A stretch of DNA of 63,466 bases from NCBI RefSeq assembly GCF_025210595.1, contig NZ_JAOARH010000067.1:1-63466 (forward strand). Direction: 5' to 3'. Under the pieces are notes generated by a model. The model did not search any database. It was not told the DNA's origin and was given only the letters and a program-made list of their open reading frames with translations. Source of the DNA: Winogradskyella sp. Lineage in GTDB: Bacteria > Bacteroidota > Bacteroidia > Flavobacteriales > Flavobacteriaceae. This document shows positions 17,115-26,563 of this stretch, piece by piece. The position numbers and the translations under genes are program-made. Every line of letters begins with the position of its first letter. The first letter of the stretch is position 1.

Positions 17115-17251
17115 AAACCTCAAAGCAAAATGATGTTAGTTTGACCCTAACTTCTGTTAGTTAGGAATGAGTCAAATTCTATATAGAAGCATGTCTAACT
17201 TCTTTATGGTGTTCATACAAATGGATAGACTAATATTTAGCTTTGAGGTTT
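17115..17251. other. Structured intergenic element between convergent genes
   Basis: A 12-bp perfect inverted repeat (AAACCTCAAAGC at 17115-17126, GCTTTGAGGTTT at 17240-17251) bounds 137 nt. Inside is a second hairpin at 17140-17176: TTTGAC+CCTAAC pairs with GTTAGG+GTCAAA with a 5-nt bulge. A palindrome TTCTATATAGAA lies at 17177-17188. CTAACTTCT occurs twice (near 17147 and 17198). The right arm touches the stop codon of the DUF1704 gene. It could be a long-range terminator, a 3'-UTR-derived small RNA or a mobile-element relic. Confidence 0.5.
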
Positions 17252-18411
17252 TATTTTAAGCTTTTCAAAATAAAATCTAAATTAGAATCTTTATTATCAT
17301 TAGTGATATAAGCATCAGTAAAATACTTAGGTTTAACAGCTAACCCTAAATCTATGAGCTTATTTATTGTTGGTATATATTCTTGGCTTACTTTACCAGT
17401 CAATAAAACACCTAAATCCTTATCTGCATTTGCATATTTATAGATATTTCTAATGCCTCTAAGATATAAATGGTCTTTTGTAAAACCACCTCCTCTGTGT
17501 ACACGCAAAGTAATTGCAAATGCTTCGTCTCTATTTAACTTATATTGGTTGTGTAATAGGTGAAACGTATCCGAAAAACTATAACCTTTATTTAAGCTAT
17601 CTACCGCTATTACTCTAAAGGCTAATTCTTTTAAGCGTTCTATGGTTAAGCATCCGCTCATAAATTCAGAATATACCGCCAAACCTTCTTGTGTTTCTAC
17701 ATTGTTTGGCAAACCGTTAGAGAAAATCTTTAAAGGTTGTTCTAAGCCATTAAAAGTCGTTACCAAATGCACACCAATTTCATGATTAGCTAATACTTTA
17801 AGCTGATTTAAACTGTATTTATAGCTCTTTTTTAACACCAAAGTTTGTGTGTTATTTAAAACCATTGCAGCAGCAGAAAGGTTGTTAGATATTTTTAAGT
17901 TGTATTTAAAATCATAACGCTTAGAGAATTCATCAAAATAATCTTTTGCTTCATAGGCACTATACTTCGGAAGCATAATATCATCTTCTTCAGAATCCTC
18001 AAAACGTAAAATAAACTTAGCGTTTTCTATATCTTTTTCAGTTGGTGTTCCATAGCTTTTAAGACTATTAAAGTAAAACTTACGACCTTGGCCTATGGTT
18101 TCTATACATTCTATTAAACCAGAATACTCATAGATAATGTCTTCATATAATTGTCTTATATCTTCATCATCTATACGTTCTAAACGTTGCGAAAAAAACA
18201 AGCGATGCAATTTATAGCCATTAAATCGCATCTTGGGATATTTAAATTGTGGCTCGTAATTGTATTTTGAAGAAAAGAATTTTTTCTTTTCGGCAGCAAT
18301 ATTTAAAGGGTTTATGTAATTGAGTAATTCAATATTTTTAACTAATCGATTAAGATTAGCATCAATATCAAATAAATCTTGAAACTCTTGTGTGGTCTTA
18401 ATTTGAGACAT
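17251..18411 (-). CDS. DUF1704 zincin ('flavohemoglobin expression-modulating QEGLA motif' family)
   Basis: 386 aa. The metallopeptidase signature HEIGVH (an HExxxH form) is followed about 30 residues later by TQEGLAVYSEF, giving the family its QEGLA name. The family includes the eukaryotic tubulin tyrosine carboxypeptidase MATCAP, so a carboxypeptidase-like reaction is a reasonable inference. The bacterial name about flavohemoglobin is historical. There is no signal peptide, so it is cytosolic. It is the last gene of a five-gene operon and overlaps the preceding gene by 1 nt. Confidence 0.88.
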   Translation of the reverse strand: MSQIKTTQEFQDLFDIDANLNRLVKNIELLNYINPLNIAAEKKKFFSSKYNYEPQFKYPKMRFNGYKLHRLFFSQRLERIDDEDIRQLYEDIIYEYSGLIECIETIGQGRKFYFNSLKSYGTPTEKDIENAKFILRFEDSEEDDIMLPKYSAYEAKDYFDEFSKRYDFKYNLKISNNLSAAAMVLNNTQTLVLKKSYKYSLNQLKVLANHEIGVHLVTTFNGLEQPLKIFSNGLPNNVETQEGLAVYSEFMSGCLTIERLKELAFRVIAVDSLNKGYSFSDTFHLLHNQYKLNRDEAFAITLRVHRGGGFTKDHLYLRGIRNIYKYANADKDLGVLLTGKVSQEYIPTINKLIDLGLAVKPKYFTDAYITNDNKDSNLDFILKSLK

Positions 18412-19241
18412 TAGGCTTTAAAACTCTTATAAAATTCGTTAGCGTGCTTTGGTAAAAGTGTTTGCAATTGTTGCTCTACAGCACTAACAACTTCTGGGTA
18501 ATTAATCTGCTTATATTCATCACAGTACACTTTTGCAATTTCGGTTGCCAAAACTAAGGTATTCTTAAAGTTTTTAGTAATGTATTTTAAAAAATATCCA
18601 TTACCTTGAAATGTATCATTAACTTTAGCTGTTTGCTTTATTTTATTAGGTAATACAATACTTTCTAACGATTGTCTCCAAGATTCAATTGAATTACCAA
18701 AACGCATATTATCTATATTAGAAGTGCCTAAATTCCAAGTTGGCACTTCCCTATCCCAACGTTGCCAATTATAACTATGCATATCATAAACTACACATAC
18801 TCCAAACTTTTCTTCTAATTTTGAAATTAAAGCATGTACAACTTTATAAAAATTTAAGTGTTTTTGAAGACTTAGTTCTTTTTCTTTATCTGGTAAAGGT
18901 TGCCTCCATAATTGTTTTCCCCAAGCGGTATCAAAAACTGCATTTTCTGGATCGCGATTTAGATCATATTCAAAACGAGAGTCACAACCAGCAATAACAA
19001 TAGGATGCGATATTATCATATTTTTGGTTTCAGGATCTTCTTCGTACCAACGCTCATATTCGGTATGCAAACAATTGCCCCAAAGCGATTTTCTAAACTG
19101 ATGCCCATCATGTACTGCACCACAAGCATAGTGCACATATTTATCAATCTTTATTGTAAAAGAATAATCTTCAGTAACAGCATGAAACGTTTCTTCGGTT
19201 TCAATTTTAGAAATAATAGATTTTATAGAGAGACGTTGCAT
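18411..19241 (-). CDS. N-formylglutamate amidohydrolase-family protein
   Basis: 276 aa. Signatures are CGAVHDGHQFR near the N-terminus, SRFEYDLNRDPENAVF, YDMHSYNWQ and ATEIAKVYCDE, all conserved in the HutG-like (FGase) zinc amidohydrolase fold. Family members hydrolyse N-formyl-glutamate or related amides. No histidine-degradation genes are here, and the neighbours are an ATP-grasp ligase and a DUF1704 zincin. A role in processing an amide-linked metabolite or peptide is more likely than Hut catabolism. It overlaps both neighbours by 1 nt. Confidence 0.87.
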   Translation of the reverse strand: MQRLSIKSIISKIETEETFHAVTEDYSFTIKIDKYVHYACGAVHDGHQFRKSLWGNCLHTEYERWYEEDPETKNMIISHPIVIAGCDSRFEYDLNRDPENAVFDTAWGKQLWRQPLPDKEKELSLQKHLNFYKVVHALISKLEEKFGVCVVYDMHSYNWQRWDREVPTWNLGTSNIDNMRFGNSIESWRQSLESIVLPNKIKQTAKVNDTFQGNGYFLKYITKNFKNTLVLATEIAKVYCDEYKQINYPEVVSAVEQQLQTLLPKHANEFYKSFKA

Positions 19242-19576
19242 TATAGAGATTTAAATAAGCGTTCTAAAGATTTAAGCATATTTCTTTCATTAATACTGAA
19301 ATTGCCATCAGAAAAAAACAAGGTTTTTATGTCTTTCAGAAGTGTCTCAATATCATTTTTTTGGTAATTGTGTTGTTTTAAACTGGTCATTATTTTTTGA
19401 ATACTTTGATAATCATTGTCTTTATCAAACTCATTATGTATTTCTTGAAAGGTGTTCATATTAACCTTAGAAATAATGATATTTCGCTCATTGTTGTCTT
19501 CTTTAAAATCTGAATGAGCAGCAAATAATAATACATAAGCTATAAGTTGTTCTCTAGTCCAATTCTTTGTTTTCAT
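19241..19576 (-). CDS. Small TerB-like helical protein
   Basis: 111 aa and predicted all-helical. The start REQLIAYVLLFAAHSDF and the later LFFSDGNFSINERNML resemble the TerB/DjlA fold, in which acidic loops bind metal. The similarity is weak by eye. It lies between the rhodanese (1-nt gap) and the amidohydrolase (1-nt overlap), so it is part of the operon. Confidence 0.65.
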   Translation of the reverse strand: MKTKNWTREQLIAYVLLFAAHSDFKEDNNERNIIISKVNMNTFQEIHNEFDKDNDYQSIQKIMTSLKQHNYQKNDIETLLKDIKTLFFSDGNFSINERNMLKSLERLFKSL

Positions 19577-19577
19577 A

Positions 19578-20384
19578 TTAATTTATTAGAGTTCCATATT
19601 CTGTCCATGAGCCATCATAAACAACAAGATTATTAAAGCCACATTGTGTAGCTCCTAAAGCTAAAATACATGCAGTTATACCAGATCCACAACTAAATAC
19701 CATCGTTGTTGTTTCACCTACTAATTTATCAAAGATTTTTAAAAGTTGATCTTTAGATTTTAGAATATTGCCATTAAATAATTCTGTATATGGTAAATTT
19801 TTAGAATTTGGAATGCTTCCTCGTCGTAAGCCTTGCCTTGGTTCATCTATTAAGCATTTAAATCTAGCTTCAGATCTAGCATCTAATATTAAAGTCTTAG
19901 AATCTTTTGAAAATTGATTAATGCCTATAAAATTGGTCATTAATTCTGGCCTAAAAACTGCCTTAAAGTTTCCTTTTGCTAGGTGTTCTTTTTTATAAGG
20001 TTCAATTGAAAAACCATGTTGTTTCCATTCGGGCAAACCACCATCTAAAACTGCTACATTATTAAAACCAAAAGTTTTAAAAACCCACCAAGCTCTAGCA
20101 CTAGAATATATACCTTTATCATCATAAACCACGATAAAAGAGTCGTTATTTATTCCTAAAATTTTAGCTTCTTTTTCAAACTGTTCAATACTAGGCAATG
20201 TGCTTGGAAATCTAGCACTAGTATCGCTAAACTTATATTTTATATCAAAAAATCTGGCATTAGGTATTCTTGTTGAATTACTGTCAATAGCCTTATTGAT
20301 AGTAGCATCAAGTATAACTACATTCTCAGCTTCTTTGTTAGCATATAACCATTCTACAGAAACTAATGATTTATTGAAAGACAT
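19578..20384 (-). CDS. Sulfurtransferase with two rhodanese domains
   Basis: 268 aa. The N-terminal inactive rhodanese domain (LVSVEWLYANK, GLPEWKQHGF) and the C-terminal active domain (LILDARSEARF, PGxG-like SIPNSKNLPY) are both present. The active-site loop is CGSGITACILALG, and the Cys is present. It moves sulfane sulfur from thiosulfate or 3-mercaptopyruvate to an acceptor. It is second in the operon, 8 nt after the ATP-grasp gene. Confidence 0.9.
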   Translation of the reverse strand: MSFNKSLVSVEWLYANKEAENVVILDATINKAIDSNSTRIPNARFFDIKYKFSDTSARFPSTLPSIEQFEKEAKILGINNDSFIVVYDDKGIYSSARAWWVFKTFGFNNVAVLDGGLPEWKQHGFSIEPYKKEHLAKGNFKAVFRPELMTNFIGINQFSKDSKTLILDARSEARFKCLIDEPRQGLRRGSIPNSKNLPYTELFNGNILKSKDQLLKIFDKLVGETTTMVFSCGSGITACILALGATQCGFNNLVVYDGSWTEYGTLIN

Positions 20385-20392
20385 TCAATTTA

Positions 20393-21430
20393 TTATGCTT
20401 CTTCAACCGTTTTACGTAATCTTGCACGCCTATCAAAAGCTTGTAACTGGTCTAATACTTTACTTTCTAAAAAGTCAATCACTTTCTCTTCAACTCTAGT
20501 TTTAGATTTATAAACTTTATTGATATACGTAATACCACCTGGCGACATAACATTGACTTCTACTAACTTTCCGCCAATAACATCTATACCTACAAAATAC
20601 AACCCATCTTTAACCAGTTTTGGTCCTATTTGTTTGCAAAGTGCTTTTTCTGCTTTTGTTAAGGAGTGCTTTTGAACACTACCGCCTGCTGTAACGTTAG
20701 AACGATGGTCATCAGATCCTGGAACGCGTTTCATAGCGCCTACAGGTTCACCATTAAGCATTAATATTCTTACATCACCTTGGTCAGCACCTTCAATATA
20801 ATCCTGTAGAATAACATAATTGGAAGACCCATCAGAACTATTAATATAAAAATCTAGCAGTGAATTAATATTACTCATCGCAGATTTTTCTATAAGGATA
20901 ACTCCAGATCCACCAAAACCATTCAATGGTTTAATAATCATTTTATCTGCTTTAGATTCCTTAATCTGCTTAATGAGATAATTTTTGTTTTTTGACACAT
21001 GCGTATTAGGAATAATATTACTGTGTGCATCACCAAAAGCAGCTGTATATAATTTATTATTAGCCTCTCTCATACCTTCGAGAGAATTTATAATAAAAAC
21101 ATCATCCTTAACAGAATCTAAGAAGTTAAGCATTATAGGATCTAAAGGTGGGTTTGCTCTAAAGAAAATAGCATCAAAACCTGCTAAGGGTAACATCTCT
21201 TCTCTAAGCTTTGCTTTGTTATAAAATGATTTTAGTGAAGAAGGTACTTTATCCATACGACCAATAACATTACAAAACGCATTGGTAACACTATCTCTTA
21301 TTGTAAGATTAGCAGGTATACATGTTGCAACGCCATGACCTCTTTTTACACATTCTTTTATTAAAGCTAAACTGGTATCATTTTCTGGGTCTATTGATTC
21401 CCAAGGATACATTATAAAACAAACATTCAT
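20393..21430 (-). CDS. GshB-like ATP-grasp ligase (glutathione synthetase family)
   Basis: 345 aa. The N-terminal pre-ATP-grasp domain starts MNVCFIMYPWESIDPENDTS. The ATP-grasp core shows IIKPLNGFGGSGVILI, QDYIEGADQGDVRIL, and the metal-binding EVNVMSPGGITYINKVY near the end. These are close to proteobacterial GshB, which joins gamma-glutamylcysteine and glycine. No gshA is nearby, so the substrate could be a different peptide. It is the first gene of the operon gshB-like / rhodanese / TerB-like / amidohydrolase / DUF1704. I see no clear -7 box before it. Confidence 0.85.
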   Translation of the reverse strand: MNVCFIMYPWESIDPENDTSLALIKECVKRGHGVATCIPANLTIRDSVTNAFCNVIGRMDKVPSSLKSFYNKAKLREEMLPLAGFDAIFFRANPPLDPIMLNFLDSVKDDVFIINSLEGMREANNKLYTAAFGDAHSNIIPNTHVSKNKNYLIKQIKESKADKMIIKPLNGFGGSGVILIEKSAMSNINSLLDFYINSSDGSSNYVILQDYIEGADQGDVRILMLNGEPVGAMKRVPGSDDHRSNVTAGGSVQKHSLTKAEKALCKQIGPKLVKDGLYFVGIDVIGGKLVEVNVMSPGGITYINKVYKSKTRVEEKVIDFLESKVLDQLQAFDRRARLRKTVEEA

Positions 21431-21496
21431 TTCGGTAATTTTTGGTTAGTTCTATGAATTTGTTTAAAATTAAAAAATAAATCGATTTTTATAAAT

Positions 21497-22822
21497 TTAT
21501 TTTACTTCGTCATAATTATCGTCCCATTCTTTGGGTTTTGGATTATCATGAAGCTTTCCTATAGATTTTGCTACTATCATAGATACTGTAGCATCTCCAG
21601 TAACATTTACAACGGTTCTGCACATATCTAGAGGACGATCTACTGCAAATATTAAAGCCAATCCTATTGGTAATAATTCCGCAGGAAATCCAATAGATTC
21701 TAAAACAATAACAAGCATTACCATACCTGCACTTGGCACAGCTGCACTACCAATAGAAGCTAAAAGTGCTGTTAAAACAATAACTAATTGGTTTGTAAAC
21801 GTTAATCCATCTGGCCAAATTACCTGCATAATAAATACTGCTGCAATACCTTGATAGAGGCTCGTACCATCCATATTTACGGTTGCACCAACAGGTAATA
21901 CAAAACCAGATACTTCTTTGTCTACACCAAGATGTTCCTCTACACGCTCCATGGTTACAGGTAAAGTAGCAGCACTACTACTAGTAGAAAATGCTAATAA
22001 TTGTGCTGGACTAATTTTGTTTAAAAACCACATTGGAGACTTTTTGGTAAAGACCTTTACAAGAATTAAATAAAAGCAAATCATTAATATTAGGCCTCCA
22101 ACAACACAAAATGCATATTGTAATAGTTTGAGTAGTATTTCAGTATCATCAAAAGCTATAATAACATTTGCCATAAGTGCAAAAACGGCATAAGGTGCAA
22201 AAAGCATAATTAGATCCACCATTTTCATGACGACTTCATTGAGTGAATCAAAAATATCTATCATAGGTTTGGCCTTCTTTTCTCCAATTAAAAGCAAACA
22301 AATACCAACAAAAAGTGCAAAGAATATAACCTGAAGCATTTTAGCTTCACCCATAGCTTGAAAAATATTACTCGGAAAAATATCTACTAATGCTTGCAAA
22401 GGACCAGCATCTTGTTGTGCACTTGCTTTAGCCAATTTATCGGTTACACCAGCATCGTTGGCGTATTTCATTTTTATTTTAGCAATAGTCTCTTCTGGCA
22501 TACCAGTACCTGGTTTTACTACATTAACAATAGATAAACCTATTACTATAGCCACAAGTGTTGTTCCTATATAAATAGAAATGGTTCTTAAACCCATATC
22601 TCTAATCTTTGAGATATCTTTTAGGTCTGATATACCTTTAATAAGTGAAGCCAAAATTAATGGAACTGCAATTAATTTTAGAAGATTAATAAATATTGTA
22701 CCAAAAGGCGCAATCCAATCTGTTACAAACTGTTGTCCATTAACGGAGTTCATAACAAATCCAAATACGATACCGAGTACCATACCTATAATAATCTTCC
22801 AATGTAGTGCGAGTTTTTTCAT
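21497..22822 (-). CDS. Dicarboxylate/amino acid:cation symporter (DAACS)
   Basis: 441 aa membrane carrier. It starts at ATG 22822 with MKKLALHWKIIIGMVLGIVFG. The serine-rich hairpin STSSSAATLPV, the NMDGTSLYQ substrate/sodium site and the DRPLDMCRTVVNVTGD motif are all intact. It imports glutamate, aspartate or C4 dicarboxylates with Na+ or H+. It lies downstream of aroC with a 76-nt gap that holds a repeated palindrome. Confidence 0.93.
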   Translation of the reverse strand: MKKLALHWKIIIGMVLGIVFGFVMNSVNGQQFVTDWIAPFGTIFINLLKLIAVPLILASLIKGISDLKDISKIRDMGLRTISIYIGTTLVAIVIGLSIVNVVKPGTGMPEETIAKIKMKYANDAGVTDKLAKASAQQDAGPLQALVDIFPSNIFQAMGEAKMLQVIFFALFVGICLLLIGEKKAKPMIDIFDSLNEVVMKMVDLIMLFAPYAVFALMANVIIAFDDTEILLKLLQYAFCVVGGLILMICFYLILVKVFTKKSPMWFLNKISPAQLLAFSTSSSAATLPVTMERVEEHLGVDKEVSGFVLPVGATVNMDGTSLYQGIAAVFIMQVIWPDGLTFTNQLVIVLTALLASIGSAAVPSAGMVMLVIVLESIGFPAELLPIGLALIFAVDRPLDMCRTVVNVTGDATVSMIVAKSIGKLHDNPKPKEWDDNYDEVK

Positions 22823-22873
22823 AATATTTGCCGCGAATGCGTTAATCTTTTAATTTTAATTCAAGTGTTATAA

Positions 22874-22893
22874 ATTCCTGCTTCCACAGGAAT
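22874..22893. repeat. REP-like palindrome, copy 1
   Basis: A 20-nt imperfect palindrome with arms ATTCCTG / CAGGAAT and a CTTCCA loop, between aroC and the symporter gene. Related copies are at 27141 and 29588. Confidence 0.65.
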
Positions 22894-22898
22894 AGCGT

Positions 22899-23969
22899 TT
22901 ACCAATCTTTAGACTCCTGTCTACGTAGAAGTGAGTAATCCGCTAAAACCAATGCAGCCATAGCTTCTACAATAGGAACAGCTCTCGGTACTACACAAGG
23001 ATCGTGTCTGCCTTTACCTTGCATTTCTACAGTTTCTCCTTTATTATTTATTGTTTCTTGCCTTTGTAATGTAGTGGCTACTGGCTTAAAAGCAACTCTA
23101 AAGTATATATCCATACCATTGCTAATACCACCTTGAATACCACCAGAAAGGTTGGTTTTTGTGCTTCCGTCTTCATTAAAGGCATCATTGTGTTCGCTAC
23201 CCATCATTTTGGCACCACAAAACCCACTACCATATTCAAACCCTTTTACTGCATTTATAGATAACATAGCTTTGCCTAATTCTGCATGCAACTTATCAAA
23301 AACAGGCTCTCCAAGTCCTATAGGTACATTTTGTAAAACACATGTAATTGTTCCACCTATAGTGTCACCTTGTCTTTTTACTTCTTTAACTTTAGCTATC
23401 ATTTTTTCCGCTGAAGCTTCATCTGGACATCGAATTGCATTTGACTCAGTTTTATTGAAATCTAATTTCTGATAAGGCTTATCTATAAAAATATCACCAA
23501 CTGAAGATGTAAAAGCATTAATCTTAACTGAACTAAGCATTTGCTTTGCAATAGCTCCTGCTACTACTCTACAAGCCGTTTCGCGTGCAGAACTTCGTCC
23601 TCCTCCTCTATAATCTCTTACACCATATTTTTTATCATAAGTATAATCGGCATGGCTTGGTCTATAAACATCTTTTATATGTGAATAATCTTTTGATTTT
23701 TGATTAGTGTTTTTAATAACAAATCCTATAGGAGTTCCTGTTGTAGTACCCTCAAAAATACCAGATAAAAATTCGACTGCATCTGATTCTTTACGCTGAG
23801 TTACAATTTTTGATTGCCCTGGTTTTCTTCTATTTAATTCATTTTGAATAGCTTCAAAATTTAATTTTAATCCAGAAGGACAACCATCAATAATTCCGCC
23901 TATTGCTTCTCCGTGCGATTCACCAAAAGTGGTGAGTTTAAATAATTTTCCGAAGGAATTTCCTGCCAT
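22899..23969 (-). CDS. aroC: Chorismate synthase
   Basis: 356 aa and full length. Signatures are [18 protein letters not shown] at the N-terminus, [30 protein letters not shown] and [17 protein letters not shown] at the end. It uses reduced FMN to convert EPSP to chorismate, the last step of the shikimate pathway. Stand-alone shikimate gene, as is common in this group. Confidence 0.97.
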   Translation of the reverse strand: MAGNSFGKLFKLTTFGESHGEAIGGIIDGCPSGLKLNFEAIQNELNRRKPGQSKIVTQRKESDAVEFLSGIFEGTTTGTPIGFVIKNTNQKSKDYSHIKDVYRPSHADYTYDKKYGVRDYRGGGRSSARETACRVVAGAIAKQMLSSVKINAFTSSVGDIFIDKPYQKLDFNKTESNAIRCPDEASAEKMIAKVKEVKRQGDTIGGTITCVLQNVPIGLGEPVFDKLHAELGKAMLSINAVKGFEYGSGFCGAKMMGSEHNDAFNEDGSTKTNLSGGIQGGISNGMDIYFRVAFKPVATTLQRQETINNKGETVEMQGKGRHDPCVVPRAVPIVEAMAALVLADYSLLRRQESKDW

Positions 23970-24177
23970 TAATTCTTATTTTACGCTAATGTAAATTTAT
24001 TATTACAGAAACCAAAATGCGTTTTTTGTTTTGTAAGCGCTTCTATAATATTAACCCGTTTCATCAGCACTATGCACCATAACAATATGGTAACATTCTC
24101 ATTATAAATTATTAATTCTATAGTTACAGTAAGTTAACACTAATTCTAGTTATTTGTTACGACTTAATAACTTGATT

Positions 24178-25032
24178 TTGAAACTAAAACGTAAGGTTGA
24201 AATAGCAGTTATTTCTGATGTTCATCTTGGGACATTCGGTTGCCATGCAAAACAATTATTAACCTACCTTAACAGCATAGAGCCCAAAAAACTCATTCTT
24301 AATGGTGACATTATAGATATTTGGCAATTTAAGAAACGTTATTTTCCTAAGTCGCATTTAAGTGTTATTAAAAAAATAATGGATTTTGCGGCTAATGGCA
24401 CTGAGGTTATATACATTACTGGTAACCATGATGAAATGTTAAGAAAGTTTGCTGATACCGAAATCGGCAACATTTCTATAGTTAACAAAGTAGTTTTAAA
24501 TTTAGATGGAAAAAAAGCCTGGTTTTTCCATGGAGACGTTTTTGACATCTCTATACAAAATGCCAAATGGCTTGCAAAGCTTGGTGGTTGGGGCTACGAT
24601 TTACTAATTCTAATTAACCGATTTGTAAATTGGTGCTTAGACAAAATGGGTAGAGAACGTTATTCGCTTTCTAAAAGAATAAAAAACAGTGTAAAAAGTG
24701 CTGTTAAGTACATTAATGATTTTGAAAATGTAGCCGCAGATCTTGCAATTGAGAATGGATATGACTATGTGATTTGTGGTCATATACATCAACCAAAAAT
24801 GCTTATAAAAGAAAATAAATTTGGCAAAACAACATATTTAAACTCAGGTGATTGGGTTGAAAACTTTACTGCTTTAGAATACCAGTTTAAACGTTGGAAA
24901 GTTTATAATTACAGTAAAGATAAGCTATCTCCATTCTTTGCAGACGAAGATCTTAAAGACATGGATGTTAAAGATTTAATTGCTGCAATAACTATTGTGG
25001 AGCAACCAAAGAAAAAGAAAACTAAAGGATAA
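24178..25032 (+). CDS. LpxH-like UDP-2,3-diacylglucosamine diphosphatase / metallophosphoesterase
   Basis: About 284 aa. The calcineurin-like set DVHLG, GDIID, GNHDE, HGDVFD and CGHIHQP is complete, so the two-metal site is intact. Size and motif spacing fit the LpxH-like enzymes that cleave UDP-diacylglucosamine in lipid A synthesis. The start is uncertain: there is no ATG, and TTG codons occur at 24154, 24172 and 24178. I take 24178 because it begins just before the conserved KVEIAVISD strand. A Lys-rich tail KKKKTKG ends it. Confidence 0.8.
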   Translation: MKLKRKVEIAVISDVHLGTFGCHAKQLLTYLNSIEPKKLILNGDIIDIWQFKKRYFPKSHLSVIKKIMDFAANGTEVIYITGNHDEMLRKFADTEIGNISIVNKVVLNLDGKKAWFFHGDVFDISIQNAKWLAKLGGWGYDLLILINRFVNWCLDKMGRERYSLSKRIKNSVKSAVKYINDFENVAADLAIENGYDYVICGHIHQPKMLIKENKFGKTTYLNSGDWVENFTALEYQFKRWKVYNYSKDKLSPFFADEDLKDMDVKDLIAAITIVEQPKKKKTKG

Positions 25033-25063
25033 GGTTTTGAGTTTAGATTTTTCAACTACATAT

Positions 25064-26452
25064 TTACATGTCCAACACCTTACCTCTATTCAGTAAGTTC
25101 TTTGGATCTAAAGCCATTTTAAGTTGTTTCATTAATTCAATTTCTTCTGTGGTTCGGCAAAGTTTTAAATAATCTTTTTTATGCAAACCTATGCCATGTT
25201 CTGCTGAAACAGATCCTCCTAAAGCTTTTAACGGCTTATAAACTGCTTCGTTTATTTTCAGTCTTAATTCATCTGACTCATTTTCTTTTCCAATAATAAA
25301 ATGAATATTTCCATCTCCTATATGACCAAAAGGAAAAATATGTGTTACACCCTCAATTTTACTAATATTTTTAGAAATATCTGCTATAGTTATTCCTATA
25401 GCATTAATAGGTAAACTAATATCAAAATGCTGATCGAATTTACAAACAGCAACTAGAGCATCTACATTCTCACGAATATGCCAAAATCTATTCAAATCTG
25501 TTTTTGAATAAGCAGGTGCTGCATCTAATATTAAACTATCATTTAAGGCTTTTTCTAGAAGCTGTTCTAGTCGCTCCTCATCTTGCTGTTGATTGCTCCC
25601 AAGACCTTCTAACAATACATAGTAATTATATGTATCTGGTAAAGGTGATCTATCAACCGATGGGTCATTTGTTAGAGTTATGTAAGAATCTTTCCAAATT
25701 AACTCATAGCTACTTAAAGTGCCAGCTAAACCTTGATCCATGTAGCGCATAAATGCTACAACTTTATCAAATTCATTAATGCCTACAAATGCACTAACTC
25801 TACTTTTTGGCAACTCTACTAGTTTTAAAACGGCTTTTGTAACTATTCCCAATGTGCCTTCAGAGCCGATGAACAATTGTTTAAGATCGTAAGCAGAGTT
25901 GTCTTTTATTATTTTTTTTAGCGATGATAACACTGTACCATCAGCAAGAACTGTTTCTAAGCCAAGGACTAAATATCTAGTCATCCCGTAGCGGAGTACT
26001 TGTAAACCACCAGCATTAGTAGAAATTGCACCACCAATTTGAGCAGAACCTTTTGCTCCATAATTAAGTGGAAAAAGTAGCCCTTTATCTAAAACTGCTT
26101 GTTGCACATTTTCTAAAATTGCACCAGCTTCAGCAGTAATAGTTCTACTTTGCAAATCTGGTTCTTCAATTTTATTCATACGTTCCATAGAAATAACCAC
26201 TTCATCTCCTGAAGTTTCAGTACTACCAACCAAGTTTGTTAATCCACCAAAAACAATAACTGGCTGACTGTTTGCATTACAAATCTTCATAATGGCTGCC
26301 ACTTCTGCAGTAGACTCTGGTATTAGCAGAGCTTTTGCTATTAATGCTTTATCCATGTGCCAAATATGATGATAACGAGATTGGAGAGAATCTTCTACTA
26401 ATATTTGATCGGGTCTTAAAATCTCTGAGAATGAATCTATGAGTGTTTTCAT
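25064..26452 (-). CDS. FAD-binding oxidase, GlcD / D-lactate dehydrogenase-like
   Basis: 462 aa. The PCMH-type FAD-binding domain (VVIFGGLTNLVGS, AEAGAILENVQQAV, GAKGSAQIGGAISTNAGGL, GSEGTLGIVTKAVLKL) is followed by the FAD-oxidase C domain with HIFPFGHIGDGNIHF and SAEHGIGLHKKDYL. The family oxidises 2-hydroxyacids such as D-lactate, glycolate or 2-hydroxyglutarate. The exact substrate cannot be told. Single gene, convergent with the LpxH-like gene. Confidence 0.9.
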   Translation of the reverse strand: MKTLIDSFSEILRPDQILVEDSLQSRYHHIWHMDKALIAKALLIPESTAEVAAIMKICNANSQPVIVFGGLTNLVGSTETSGDEVVISMERMNKIEEPDLQSRTITAEAGAILENVQQAVLDKGLLFPLNYGAKGSAQIGGAISTNAGGLQVLRYGMTRYLVLGLETVLADGTVLSSLKKIIKDNSAYDLKQLFIGSEGTLGIVTKAVLKLVELPKSRVSAFVGINEFDKVVAFMRYMDQGLAGTLSSYELIWKDSYITLTNDPSVDRSPLPDTYNYYVLLEGLGSNQQQDEERLEQLLEKALNDSLILDAAPAYSKTDLNRFWHIRENVDALVAVCKFDQHFDISLPINAIGITIADISKNISKIEGVTHIFPFGHIGDGNIHFIIGKENESDELRLKINEAVYKPLKALGGSVSAEHGIGLHKKDYLKLCRTTEEIELMKQLKMALDPKNLLNRGKVLDM

Positions 26453-26519
26453 TATATAAAAATACGTGTGTCAGTATAGGTTTCAGTTATAAAATCAAAT
26501 ATAATTACATTTTTGGCGT

Positions 26520-26527
26520 TATTTTTG
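26520..26527 (+). promoter_or_regulatory. Probable -7 element for the small outer-membrane protein
   Basis: TATTTTTG matches TAnnTTTG and ends 36 nt before the chosen ATG at 26564. It leaves too short a leader for the upstream ATG at 26537. Confidence 0.45.
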
Positions 26528-26563
26528 TCTGATTAAATGAAATCAATAAAAAACGAAATAATT

